Part shown: in pieces, positions 50,373 through 59,213 of the stretch | Layout of the letters: every line of letters starts with the position of its first letter | How positions within the stretch are numbered: position 1 is the first letter of the stretch | Assembly (NCBI GenBank): GCA_964501815.1 | Contig: CAZCUR010000002.1 | Location: 1 to 64,000, forward strand | Direction of reading: 5' to 3' | DNA length: 64,000 bases | From: Geothermobacter sp964501815 | GTDB taxonomy: Bacteria > Desulfobacterota > Desulfuromonadia > Desulfuromonadales > Geothermobacteraceae | Position numbers and translations under genes: made by a program | The notes under the pieces: generated by a model | What the model saw: the letters and a program-made list of their open reading frames with translations, nothing else | The model's database searches: none | Told to the model about the DNA's origin: nothing

Positions 50373-51325
50373 GACTGATCAGTCCGGTGGATAAACTCGA
50401 GGACGTTGAAGCGCTGATAGCGGCCGGCGCCGATGAGCTTTACGGCGGGGTTGTGCCACCGCAGTGGCAGGGCTATGGGCTGCTGGCGTCCACCAACCAG
50501 CGTACCTTTGCCGGGGCCCAGTTCGATTCGCTGGAGGATTTTCTTGCAGCGGTTCAAAAGGCCCGGGCTGCCGAGGTTCCCTTTTTTCTCACCCTCAACA
50601 GCCCCTTTTACACCGACGACCAGCATCCGCTGCTGTTCGATCTGATTGAGCGGGCGGCCGGGGCCGGGCTCGCAGGGGTTATTCTCGCTGATCCCGGCTT
50701 GCTGAGGGAGCTGAAAGACAGGTTTGGGGGGCTGCAGTATCATGCCAGCACCCTGGCCCATCTGGGGAATGCCGGTGCCGTCCGTTTTTACCGACGTCTG
50801 GGCATCGACAGAATCGTCCTGCCGCGCCATTTGAGTGTCGCCGAGATGGGCGAGGTTGTTCGGGACGTGCCCGAGGTCGCCTTTGATGCCTTTTTGCTGG
50901 TGGGCAAATGCCCCAACACCGAAGGGCTCTGCACTTTTCATCACAGCAGCCCCGACAAGATTTGGCCTTGTGAAATTCCCTACGAAATCAAACCATTAAC
51001 TGAAAATTCCTCAACTGGTTTGATAGCTGCTGTCAACCGCCAGCAAAGCTGGTCTCACAGCAACCGTCGCCATGGGTGCGGGCTTTGTGCCATCCCTCAT
51101 CTCAAAAAAGCCGGAGTGGCCGGTTTGAAACTTGTGGGGCGGGGCGCGCCCCTGAAAATGAAACTGGCCAATCTCAAGCTGGCGGCCGACTTTCTGGCGT
51201 TGGCCGACACCTGTTCCGATTTCACCAGCTATCGCCGGCAGGCGCGCGCGGCCCATTCTCGCCGCTTCGGCAGCCCCTGTTCCCCCAATGTCTGTTACTA
51301 CCCGGAATTCTATCTGAGTGAGTAG
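50369..51325 (+). CDS. U32 family protein with iron-sulfur-type cysteines
   Basis: A 318-aa U32 (collagenase-like) protein: DKLEDVEALIAAGADELYGG at the N-terminus, HASTLAHLGNAGAVRFYRRL and IVLPRHLSVAEMGEVV in the barrel. Cysteines at 181, 188, 201, 237 and 240 (GKCPNTEGLC, WPC, GCGLC) resemble the four-Cys pattern of UbiU-type U32 proteins that bind a 4Fe-4S cluster. U32 members act in RNA hydroxylation and oxygen-independent ubiquinone synthesis as well as proteolysis, so peptidase is not assured. It starts by an ATGA overlap with the methylase gene and ends overlapping the next gene by 8 bases. Confidence 0.8.
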   Translation: MRLISPVDKLEDVEALIAAGADELYGGVVPPQWQGYGLLASTNQRTFAGAQFDSLEDFLAAVQKARAAEVPFFLTLNSPFYTDDQHPLLFDLIERAAGAGLAGVILADPGLLRELKDRFGGLQYHASTLAHLGNAGAVRFYRRLGIDRIVLPRHLSVAEMGEVVRDVPEVAFDAFLLVGKCPNTEGLCTFHHSSPDKIWPCEIPYEIKPLTENSSTGLIAAVNRQQSWSHSNRRHGCGLCAIPHLKKAGVAGLKLVGRGAPLKMKLANLKLAADFLALADTCSDFTSYRRQARAAHSRRFGSPCSPNVCYYPEFYLSE

Positions 51326-52448
51326 CGCGGTGCTGAGTCTGCTGCATACTGCCGATTTGCATCTGGGCGCCCGCTTTCCGGGTCTGGGCGAGGTCGAAGA
51401 AGAGAGGCGGCGGGATTTTCTCGCCACGTTCCGCAGGCTGATCGATGTGGCGCTCGAACGTCGTGTCGACCTGTTCGTGGTCAGTGGCGACCTTTTCGAT
51501 GTCCCGCGCCCGGAGAGCGGTCTTGTTTCCTTCGTTGCCGGCCAGCTCGAACGTCTGGTTCAGGCCGGCATCCTTCCCGTCCTGCTGCCTGGCACCCATG
51601 ACTGGCAGACCGGGAGGTCCGGCCCCTATAACAGCGAACGGCTTCCCGGGGCTGTTCTTCTTGTCTCTTCCGGGGTCACGGAGGTCAGGGTCGGGGAGAC
51701 CCGCGTTTGGCTCTACGCCGCCATTCCGCAGGGCAAGGACGCTTCTTCCCTGGCCACAACCATGCGACGGCGTCCTGGGCAGGGGATTCATGTCGGTCTT
51801 TTGCACGGTTCCCTGGTTGGCAACCCGGAATGGGATTACCGCAGCCGGGATCTTCCATTTTCCTGCAGCGACCTGGTCGGGTGGGACCTTGACTATGTTG
51901 CCCTGGGGCACTACCACCGTTATCAAACCCTGGAGGCAGGAGGCCGTCTGCTGGCTTGCTATCCCGGCTCGCCTGAGGGAAAACGGTTTGGCGAGGATGG
52001 CCCGCGCTACGGGTTGCTGGTCCGGGTCGGCCATCGAACCGCAGCCGTGGAACCCATTGAAGTTCAGCAGCGGCAATTGCGCCAAGAGTCGCTCGAACTT
52101 GCAGCGGATCTGGACGATATGGCCATTGCCGCTCTGATCTGTGAACGCGCAGGCGGGCGGGACCTGGTTCGGCTGACCCTTGAAGGCACCCTGGACCGTG
52201 TGCTCGACCTTGACGCGCTGCGTCAGCGCTGTCTGCCCTCCTGTTTTTATCTCGACCTGGTGGACCGTACCCGCTGGTTCCGGCTCGATCGCCTGGACCG
52301 GCTGGCTCGGGAGGAATCTGTGCGCGGTGAGGTGATTCGCCGGTTTCAGCGTCTGCGGGACAACGCCGCGGAAGAGGCCGACCGGGCCGAAATCGATCAG
52401 GCCCTCAGGGAAATCCTGGTGCGGTTTCACAGCAGGGAGGAACTGTGA
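51318..52448 (+). CDS. YhaO/SbcD-like DNA repair metallophosphoesterase
   Basis: A 376-aa calcineurin-like phosphoesterase with the metal-binding motifs HTADLHLG (residues ~10-17), VSGDLFD, GTHDW and YVALGHYHR. This is the SbcD/Mre11 set, with GTHD replacing the common GNHD. The domain and downstream partner (an SbcC-like ATPase overlapping by 4 bases) indicate a nuclease-ATPase pair for DNA break processing. It starts with GTG overlapping the U32 stop; another GTG at 51330 is also possible. Its length is close to SbcD. Confidence 0.82.
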   Translation: MSSAVLSLLHTADLHLGARFPGLGEVEEERRRDFLATFRRLIDVALERRVDLFVVSGDLFDVPRPESGLVSFVAGQLERLVQAGILPVLLPGTHDWQTGRSGPYNSERLPGAVLLVSSGVTEVRVGETRVWLYAAIPQGKDASSLATTMRRRPGQGIHVGLLHGSLVGNPEWDYRSRDLPFSCSDLVGWDLDYVALGHYHRYQTLEAGGRLLACYPGSPEGKRFGEDGPRYGLLVRVGHRTAAVEPIEVQQRQLRQESLELAADLDDMAIAALICERAGGRDLVRLTLEGTLDRVLDLDALRQRCLPSCFYLDLVDRTRWFRLDRLDRLAREESVRGEVIRRFQRLRDNAAEEADRAEIDQALREILVRFHSREEL

Positions 52449-54601
52449 TTCTGCGGGCGGTCGAATTGGACTCTTTTGGGCCTTTTGTGCGGCGTCGTTT
52501 CGAGTTCCGGCGCGGCCTCAACCTTGTTTTGGGGCCCAATGAATCAGGTAAATCGACCCTTATGGAGGCTGTGCCTGCCGTCCTGTTCGGTCTGCTGGAC
52601 AAAAAGCGGTATGTCCCCTGGGGGCGCAGCTCCCAGTGCCGTGCCCGGCTTCATTTTGAAACCGCCCAGGGGGCTGTTGTGGTTGACCGGGATCTGCTGA
52701 CCGACGAGGTCAGCCTGCACACAACCGATGACCTGTACCAGGTCGGCATGCAGCTTGAGGGCAAGGCCTCCCCGCGAGGCCGGTCCCAGGAGCGCGAAAT
52801 CTATCTGGACCGCCTTGAGGACCTGATTGGTTTTCGGGATGCCGGACTGTTCCGGTCGTCTGTGTTTCTGGGGCAGGGCGGTTTGATGCCCGGGTTTGAA
52901 TCCGATCTGGCTGAACGCATCAAGACGATTCTTTCCGGTGGTGGAGACAGTCATTACGATCAGGTCCTGGAAGAACTGTGTGAAGCCCTGTTCGAAGTAA
53001 CCCGGGTCAACCCCTGGGGGCGGGATAAAAACCGACCTCGCCTGCTGGAACAGGCCCGGATGGAGCGGGATCGGCTGCGCGACGCTTTGGAAAAAAGTCG
53101 GGGGGCCTGGCAGGAGTACGTTCAGATTGAGGAGCGTCTGCGATCGCTCGACAGTGAAAGACAGCAAATGCGGCAGGCCCTGTCCCGGGCCGAAGTCGAA
53201 CTGGAGCAAAGGCGGCGCGCGGAACCTCTGCGGAAGGAGCGGACGCGACTGGCCGAACAGATGGCTGAATGTCAGCGGCAGCTGGACCGAATCCGTCACT
53301 GGCAAGCCTCTGTTGTGCGCCTGACTGACAGGCTTGGAGCCCTGTTTCAGGCCGGCAGCCAGCCTGATATCGTCGATTTGCCGCGACTTGTCGGTCTGCT
53401 GGATCGGGCCCAGGAGGAGTTGGCCCGGGCCGACAGCGCGGACGGGAAAGAGGTCCCCCGACTCCGGGGCAAACGTTTTGATCTCTTTGCCGGGTTGCTT
53501 TTGTGTCTGTGCGGCGGTGGCGGGCTGGCTGCGTGGTCTCTGCGGCTGCTGCAGGATACATGGGTTCCGGGGGCAGGCTGGGCTTTGGTGCTGGCCGGGC
53601 TTTTTTTTCTGCTGTTGGCTGCCCGTCCCCGGACCGACACCGGTCAGCGGCCTGCTCCCGAAGGGAGTGCCTTTGCAGAACTGGAAACCCTTTTTCAGGT
53701 CCCGGCCGGACTCAGGGCCCGGATGGTTCTCAACCGCCAGGAGATTGCCGATATTCTTGCCCGTCTGCATGAATGTCAGGGTGCTCTGGATGTCCTGCCT
53801 GAGCCGGAGATGCTTGAACATGACGTCCGAAGGCTGGCGGGCGAAGTGGCTGTTGTGGATGAACGTCTGGAAAAACTGAATGTTCAACCAGACGGGAGCG
53901 GCGGTGACTCCACCCGGCTGATGGAGGACAACCTGGCCCGCCTGAGAGATCAGGTTGCCGCCCTGGAACGCGAGCGGTCCCGATTGCTGGAACGCAGAGC
54001 CGAACTTGCCTTTGTCGCTGAAGACCGGGTGGTTCTTGAAGAGGAACTGGCTGACAAGGAACAGGAGGTCGCGGCCCTTGAGCGGCGCAAACGCGTTCTG
54101 ACTCTGGCGGCCGTGGAGTTGCGGGCTGCCGTGCGCGCCTTCCAGGAGAACTATCTGCAGCGGTTCGCAGAACGTACCGGCAGGTATTTCGGTCTGCTTA
54201 CCAACGCTCGCTATCAGCAGTTGCGCCTCAACGCCGATTTTCAGGTGGAGGTCCTTGCGGGCAAGGGCTGGCGGCCCGCGGGTCGGTTCAGTCAGGGGAC
54301 CCGGGACGCATTGGGGCTGGCCCTGCGGCTGGCTCTGGTTGACATGCTGTCGCGTGGCAGACGGCTGCCCTTGCTGGTGGATGATGCCCTGGTCCATATC
54401 GATCAGCAGCGTCAGTTGCAGGCCCTGCGACTGTTCAAAAGCCTTGCCGTCGACCATCAGGTGGTTTTGTTCAGTCATGATGATCGTCTGGGGCGCCGGG
54501 CTGCCAAAGAAGGCTGGAATGTGATAACGTTGGACAGGCAGAACCAAGGCCGTCAGGAGAACCAGGAGGAGACTCATGCCGGACAATTGCATCTTTTGTA
54601 A
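52445..54601 (+). CDS. YhaN/SbcC-like AAA ATPase with a membrane hairpin
   Basis: A 718-aa SMC/Rad50-like ATPase. Walker A (LGPNESGKST, about residues 29-38) is near the N-terminus. Coiled-coil arms span roughly 190-300 and 470-590. The C-terminus holds the signature and Walker B parts (RFSQGTRDALGLALRLALVD, LPLLVDDALVHIDQQRQ). Unusually for SbcC, two hydrophobic segments lie at about 345-393 (FDLFAGLLLCLCGGGGLAAW and GWALVLAGLFFLLLAARP), where a zinc-hook hinge would be, suggesting membrane anchoring as in YhaN-type proteins. Start is GTG, overlapping the nuclease stop. It runs 26 bases into the HIT gene. Confidence 0.82.
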   Translation: MILRAVELDSFGPFVRRRFEFRRGLNLVLGPNESGKSTLMEAVPAVLFGLLDKKRYVPWGRSSQCRARLHFETAQGAVVVDRDLLTDEVSLHTTDDLYQVGMQLEGKASPRGRSQEREIYLDRLEDLIGFRDAGLFRSSVFLGQGGLMPGFESDLAERIKTILSGGGDSHYDQVLEELCEALFEVTRVNPWGRDKNRPRLLEQARMERDRLRDALEKSRGAWQEYVQIEERLRSLDSERQQMRQALSRAEVELEQRRRAEPLRKERTRLAEQMAECQRQLDRIRHWQASVVRLTDRLGALFQAGSQPDIVDLPRLVGLLDRAQEELARADSADGKEVPRLRGKRFDLFAGLLLCLCGGGGLAAWSLRLLQDTWVPGAGWALVLAGLFFLLLAARPRTDTGQRPAPEGSAFAELETLFQVPAGLRARMVLNRQEIADILARLHECQGALDVLPEPEMLEHDVRRLAGEVAVVDERLEKLNVQPDGSGGDSTRLMEDNLARLRDQVAALERERSRLLERRAELAFVAEDRVVLEEELADKEQEVAALERRKRVLTLAAVELRAAVRAFQENYLQRFAERTGRYFGLLTNARYQQLRLNADFQVEVLAGKGWRPAGRFSQGTRDALGLALRLALVDMLSRGRRLPLLVDDALVHIDQQRQLQALRLFKSLAVDHQVVLFSHDDRLGRRAAKEGWNVITLDRQNQGRQENQEETHAGQLHLL

Positions 54602-54923
54602 AATTATTCGTGGCGACATCCCCGGGAAATTCGTCTATCAGGACGACCGCCTCGTGGTGCTGGAGGATATCAACCCCCAGGCGCCTCATCACTATCTCAT
54701 CGTGCCGAAAAAACACATCCGCACCACCCTCGACCTGACCAGCGCCGACAATGATCTGGTCGGCCATATCTATCAGATCGCCGGCAAGGTGGCCCATGAC
54801 AAGGGATTTGCCGAGGATGGTTTCAGGGTTGTGAACAACTGCAACCAGGCCGGCGGACAGGTGGTCTGGCACATCCACTTTCATCTGCTCGGTGGCCGGG
54901 ACATGGGTTGGCCACCCGGCTGA
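54576..54923 (+). CDS. HIT-family nucleotide hydrolase (HINT-like)
   Basis: A 115-aa histidine-triad protein: CIFCKIIRGDIPGKFVYQDD at the start, VLEDINPQAPHHYLIVPKKH in the core and the catalytic triad His99-x-His101-x-His103 (WHIHFHLLGG). HINT enzymes hydrolyse adenosine phosphoramidates. The Cys pair near the start (DNCIFCK) can bind zinc in this family. It is of normal length. GGAGGAGACTC lies before the ATG inside the end of the preceding gene, so the six genes from 48863 onward likely form one operon. Confidence 0.95.
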   Translation: MPDNCIFCKIIRGDIPGKFVYQDDRLVVLEDINPQAPHHYLIVPKKHIRTTLDLTSADNDLVGHIYQIAGKVAHDKGFAEDGFRVVNNCNQAGGQVVWHIHFHLLGGRDMGWPPG

Positions 54924-54974
54924 GACAAGAGCGTTCGACCTGGATCAAGGCCTTCTGGCCAATCAGCGAAGGGG

Positions 54975-55009
54975 CAGCCGTCCGGAAATTTTTGTTTATC
55001 GGGCGGCTG
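54975..55009 (+). other. Hairpin in the HIT-to-RSH gap
   Basis: CAGCCGTCCG (54975-54984) pairs with CGGGCGGCTG (55000-55009) with one G-T pair and a 15-base AT-rich loop. No T-run follows, so it could be a weak terminator of the upstream operon or a leader structure of the next gene. The 135-base gap shows no gene. Confidence 0.3.
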
Positions 55010-55058
55010 CAATTTATTAAGATGGCAGGAAAAATCCCATCGGCTGCCGGGGGACAAG

Positions 55059-56519
55059 GTGAGCGCGCAGGCAAAGAATCAGTTGCAGGAGTATGATCAG
55101 CGGCGGGAAGTGCGCCTGATCAATGAAATGATGGAGCTGCTGGTCACCCACCACGGTGGGGAAATGACCGAAGAAGGGCTCGACAGCGCCATTGACGACC
55201 TGCAAAAGGCTATTGAGGTCTCCCGCCAGTCCCATTCAGGCCAGTATCGCCGGTCCGGAGAACCCTACTTTTTCCACCCGCTGCGAGTCGCCCACATGGC
55301 GGCGCGTTACTGGATGGATTTCCCTTCGGTCATTGCTGCCATCCTGCACGACGTCGTTGAAGATACCGACCTTTCTCTTGAACATATCAACCGTAATTTC
55401 GGCGCTGAGGTGGCCCTGCTGGTCAACGGACTGACCAAGGTTGAAGACGACCGGCTCAGTCGCGAGGCTCTGCAGGCTGAAACCTACCGGAAGCAACTGC
55501 TGGCGGCCATCGAGGATATCAGGGTTCTCTGCCTGAAGTTCTGGGACCGCATCGACAATATGCGCACGCTTTCGGCCCTGGCTCCTGCAAAACAGCAGCG
55601 CATTGCCGAGGAAACCCGGAAGGTCTATGTCCCTCTGGCGCGCCACCTGGGAATGGGGATGGTGGCGGCGGAGCTTGAATCCCTCGCTTTGACAACGATC
55701 TATCCGGGACGGGCGACCCGGTATCGCAAGGCTCTCGAGGCGGTCAAGGTGGAAGCCGGACCCAGATTGCGTCAGATACGCGCGGCCCTGGCAGGCAGCT
55801 TCGAACATCACAAGCTGTCCACAAGGCTGGTCGACCGGTGGCGGCCTTTCTCTGTTGGCGCAGCCCGGGATGCCGGTCGTGGCCTGGCATCCCTGTACAC
55901 CCTGGACATCCAGGTCGACCGGGCGATGGATGCCTACCTTGCTCTCGGTATCCTGCACAGTCTGTTTGCCCCCATTCCCGGAAAATTGCGCGATCATCTC
56001 TACACCATGTCCCGGCATGGATATCAGGCACTCAAGACCACCGTGCAGGCCGGAGAATACCGGTTGCGGGTGGAAATCACCACACGCAAGTTCGCCCGCT
56101 TCAATGAAGCCGGAGTGCTCGCCCCCGGTTTTGATTTTCCGCTGAAAAATTTCCGCAAACTGATGACGTCGCTGATGGAAGGGGAGTCGGCCATCGACAC
56201 CGAAAGTCTCAGGCTGGCTTCGTCACAGATTCGGGTTTTCACGCCCCGTGGGGAGCCCCGCATTCTGCCGGAAGGCAGCGGCGTGCTCGATTTCGCTTTC
56301 GACATCCACGAGGAACTCGGACTGCACGCTTTCCGGGCCCGCATCAATGGCAAGACGCGCCTGCTCAAAGCGCGCCTGATGGATGGGGACCAGGTCGAAA
56401 TCGAACGGGCCGAAGTTCCACAGGTTCTGCCCAAATGGCTCGAATGGGCGATCACCCCACGGGCCCGTAACGCCATTCGCAAGTATCTGCGCACCCAGGT
56501 GCAAAAATCCCAGGCATGA
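55059..56519 (+). CDS. Short RelA/SpoT homolog (RSH), hydrolase intact, synthetase degenerate
   Basis: A 486-aa (p)ppGpp-metabolism protein. The HD hydrolase domain keeps its metal ligands: His73 (YFFHPLRVAH), His97-Asp98 in LHDVVEDTD, and Asp163 in WDRIDNMRTL, with spacing like SpoT. The synthetase domain (about 230-360) is eroded: the YQSLHTTV motif is YQALKTTV, the DYIxxPKxN region is DHLYTMSRHG, and the Arg/Lys-rich ATP site is not recognised. A TGS domain follows (about 400-470, RVFTPRGEPRILPEG). The usual C-terminal zinc-finger and ACT domains are missing (full RSH about 720 aa). It starts with GTG after GGGGACAAG, 135 bases after the HIT gene, and runs by ATGA into the deacetylase. Confidence 0.85.
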   Translation: MSAQAKNQLQEYDQRREVRLINEMMELLVTHHGGEMTEEGLDSAIDDLQKAIEVSRQSHSGQYRRSGEPYFFHPLRVAHMAARYWMDFPSVIAAILHDVVEDTDLSLEHINRNFGAEVALLVNGLTKVEDDRLSREALQAETYRKQLLAAIEDIRVLCLKFWDRIDNMRTLSALAPAKQQRIAEETRKVYVPLARHLGMGMVAAELESLALTTIYPGRATRYRKALEAVKVEAGPRLRQIRAALAGSFEHHKLSTRLVDRWRPFSVGAARDAGRGLASLYTLDIQVDRAMDAYLALGILHSLFAPIPGKLRDHLYTMSRHGYQALKTTVQAGEYRLRVEITTRKFARFNEAGVLAPGFDFPLKNFRKLMTSLMEGESAIDTESLRLASSQIRVFTPRGEPRILPEGSGVLDFAFDIHEELGLHAFRARINGKTRLLKARLMDGDQVEIERAEVPQVLPKWLEWAITPRARNAIRKYLRTQVQKSQA

Positions 56520-57565
56520 TTCGTCTGTTCGGTCTGTTGCTGGCCCTTCTGCTCTCTCCCCTGACGGTCTTTGCCGATGGGGGGCAGGCCAACCTGTTCA
56601 TCTACCATCGTTTTGGTGAATCGGCGCACGCCAGCACCAATGTCGATGTGGAAACGTTTCGCAACCATCTGGACATTCTCAGGAAAAACAAGATTCAAGT
56701 TGTTCCCCTCGGCGAGCTGGTCCGGCTGCTTGAAGAAGGCCGCCTGGGTGAGCAGCACCTCGCGGTTCTCACGGTGGATGACGGGTTTCGCAGCTTTTTG
56801 CAGGCCTTTGAGCTGCTGCGTGAATACGGTTTTCCCGTGACCCTGTTTGTCAATACCGATTCGGTAGGCGGGCGGAGTTATCTGACCTGGAAAGAACTGG
56901 CCGCCTTACAGCAGCAGGGGGTGGAAATCGGCAATCATTCCGCCTCCCATCCGCACATGGTCAACAGAAAGGCCGGGGAGACCCGTCAAAGCTGGCTTGA
57001 ACGCCTGCGCAAGGATCTGGAAAAATCCCAGGAAGCTTTTCGCCGTCATCTGGGGCGCGTCCCCGATCTGTTCGCCTACCCTTATGGCGAGTTTGATCCC
57101 GATGTGAAGAGGCTGGTTCGTGAGATGGGGTTCCGTGCTGCGGTGGCCCAGCAGTCCGGAGTTGTCCACGCCGGCAGCGACCTTTTTGCTCTGCCCCGTT
57201 TCCCCATGGGCGGGCCCTATGCCGGGACCGCCTCGTTTCGGGACAAACTTGCCATGAAGCCCTTGCCGGTTGTGGCGGTTGAGCCCGAGTCGCCGATATT
57301 GGCCCGCGACAATCCTCCGGTTCTCGAGCTGGTTGTCAAACCGGACAATCTGATCGTCGAACAGCTGGCTTGTTATGTCGCCGGGCAGGGAAGGGGGAAC
57401 ATCACGTGGATAGACCGGAAACGGGGACGACTTCGGCTCCGGGCGGACAGGCCCCTTTCCGGCAGGCGAGGCAAATACACCCTGACGGCGCCGGGGCGGA
57501 ACGGCGGCTGGTACTGGTACAGCCATCTGTGGATTCGTCCGGAGATACCCGAGAACGGCTACTGA
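56516..57565 (+). CDS. Polysaccharide deacetylase (NodB/CE4 family), exported
   Basis: A 349-aa protein with a signal peptide (MIRLFGLLLALLLSPLTVFA). The NodB domain keeps the metal-dependent motifs: Asp88-Asp89 (LTVDDGFRSF), then His141 and His145 (IGNHSASHPH), plus the FAYPYGEFDPDVKRLV motif. These enzymes remove acetyl groups from peptidoglycan, poly-GlcNAc or chitin-like glycans in the periplasm. A C-terminal beta-rich part of about 80 residues (ILARDNPPVLELVVKP...) is extra. It is ATGA-coupled to the RSH gene. Its stop overlaps the stop of the convergent Bax-like gene by 7 bases. Confidence 0.9.
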   Translation: MIRLFGLLLALLLSPLTVFADGGQANLFIYHRFGESAHASTNVDVETFRNHLDILRKNKIQVVPLGELVRLLEEGRLGEQHLAVLTVDDGFRSFLQAFELLREYGFPVTLFVNTDSVGGRSYLTWKELAALQQQGVEIGNHSASHPHMVNRKAGETRQSWLERLRKDLEKSQEAFRRHLGRVPDLFAYPYGEFDPDVKRLVREMGFRAAVAQQSGVVHAGSDLFALPRFPMGGPYAGTASFRDKLAMKPLPVVAVEPESPILARDNPPVLELVVKPDNLIVEQLACYVAGQGRGNITWIDRKRGRLRLRADRPLSGRRGKYTLTAPGRNGGWYWYSHLWIRPEIPENGY

Positions 57566-58509
57566 GTGGTTGCCACCATTTGCTGAGGACGTCCGTAGTG
57601 ACGGCGGTTGCGCAGCGGCCTCAATTCCGCAGCCGCCAGCTGTTCCAGACGGTGACTGCGAATCAGTCGGCGGATATCATCCACATAGTCCTGCCGGCGG
57701 GTTGAGTAGAGGGACAGGCCCGCGGCCAGCTCCAGACCACTCGGAACCAGGCCTTGTCGGCGCAGTTCCTCCCGGCGCTGGCGCAGGGATTGATAGGCCC
57801 AGTGACTGTTGAGGTTGCGCGCGTAGGATTTCAGGGATTGAAGCAGGTTGGGGAAAATCCTCACCTCATACCGGGCCCCTTCGGGACGGCCTTCCGGAAC
57901 CAGACCGGTTCCGGGGGTAAAGGTCCATTCGCCAAAGAGATTGTTGGCCCGTTGGCAAAAACGCGAGGTGCCGTAGGCGGATTCATGGGCCGCCTGGGCC
58001 AGAATCAGGTCGACGGGGATGGTGTCGACACGACGGAGCAATTCGGCCCGTACGTCCTTGTCTGCCAGCGGGTCCCCATTGAGCCGGTATTTTTGCATCA
58101 GGCTGGCCAAAAAGGCCTGGCCGGCATGGGACAAGGGCTGGCCTGAGTCGAGGCTGTGCAAAAGCGCCTGCAACTGCTTGCGTTCGATCCGGATCTCCTC
58201 GTTGACCATCAGAGCCATGGGCAACAGGGCGAGATAGAAGAGCCGTTTCTTTTCCGCCGCCTGGGGGATTTGCCCCATGTCGGCGGGCAGGGACTCCAGA
58301 ACCAGAGGGGGCACGCCCTGGTCCAGAGTGGTCAGGTCGTAATCGAGCTCGGCAAACAGCTGGCGCAACCCGGCCACGTCGTCCGGCGCGGCCACTTTGG
58401 GTGGAATAAGAAGACTGGGCCGGCCGCGCAGGGCTGAGTCACGGCATCCGCTGATGAGGGCCGGAACGACCAGGAGAATGATGAGGGTCAGACTGAAAAT
58501 TTTTTTCAT
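57559..58509 (-). CDS. Bax-like glucosaminidase lipoprotein
   Basis: A 316-aa peptidoglycan hydrolase of the Bax/FlgJ-C glucosaminidase type. It starts MKKIFSLTLIILLVVPALIS with lipobox LISGC, so it is lipid-anchored. The catalytic segment is AAHESAYGTSRFCQRANNLF followed by EWTFTPGTGLVPEGR and a KSYARNLNSHWAYQ helix. The start at 58509 is chosen over an upstream ATG because the signal peptide begins there. Since the local FlgJ lacks the muramidase half, such an enzyme could in principle serve flagellar assembly, but there is no direct evidence. Confidence 0.85.
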   Translation of the reverse strand: MKKIFSLTLIILLVVPALISGCRDSALRGRPSLLIPPKVAAPDDVAGLRQLFAELDYDLTTLDQGVPPLVLESLPADMGQIPQAAEKKRLFYLALLPMALMVNEEIRIERKQLQALLHSLDSGQPLSHAGQAFLASLMQKYRLNGDPLADKDVRAELLRRVDTIPVDLILAQAAHESAYGTSRFCQRANNLFGEWTFTPGTGLVPEGRPEGARYEVRIFPNLLQSLKSYARNLNSHWAYQSLRQRREELRRQGLVPSGLELAAGLSLYSTRRQDYVDDIRRLIRSHRLEQLAAAELRPLRNRRHYGRPQQMVATTQ

Positions 58510-58610
58510 AGGCTGCAGGGGCCGGCTGTGCTGCCAGGCACAGGGCCGCATCATATAGCACGTTGCCCAGACAAAGGCAACCTCTCCATTTGCCGTTGGA
58601 AAGGAGTGTC

Positions 58611-59030
<420 letters not shown>

Positions 59031-59061
59031 GCTGCGCTGACATGGAGTGGGCCACCAAACT

Positions 59062-59075
59062 GCCTGGCGACAGGC
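59062..59075 (+). other. Short hairpin next to the assembly gap
   Basis: GCCTG-GCGA-CAGGC (59062-59075) forms a 5-bp stem after the YjbQ-family gene and is followed by TATAA and the run of N. It may be the first half of a terminator whose T-run is lost in the gap. Confidence 0.25.
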
Positions 59076-59080
59076 TATAA

Positions 59081-59180
59081 NNNNNNNNNNNNNNNNNNNN
59101 NNNNNNNNNNNNNNNNNNNNNNNNNNNNNNNNNNNNNNNNNNNNNNNNNNNNNNNNNNNNNNNNNNNNNNNNNNNNNNNN
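59081..59180. other. Assembly gap, exactly 100 N
   Basis: One hundred undetermined bases, the usual placeholder for a gap of unknown size. Both edges read TATAA. Sequence or whole genes could be missing between the YjbQ-family gene and the 54-aa gene. Confidence 0.98.
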
Positions 59181-59213
59181 TATAATTTTTTCAAGGAGTT
59201 TTGAGGCTGTCAT

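Noticed and set aside
52544..54619. 691-codon open frame antisense to the YhaN/SbcC-like gene
   Set aside because: Shadow of a gene with a clear Walker A and Walker B; it also crosses into the HIT gene.
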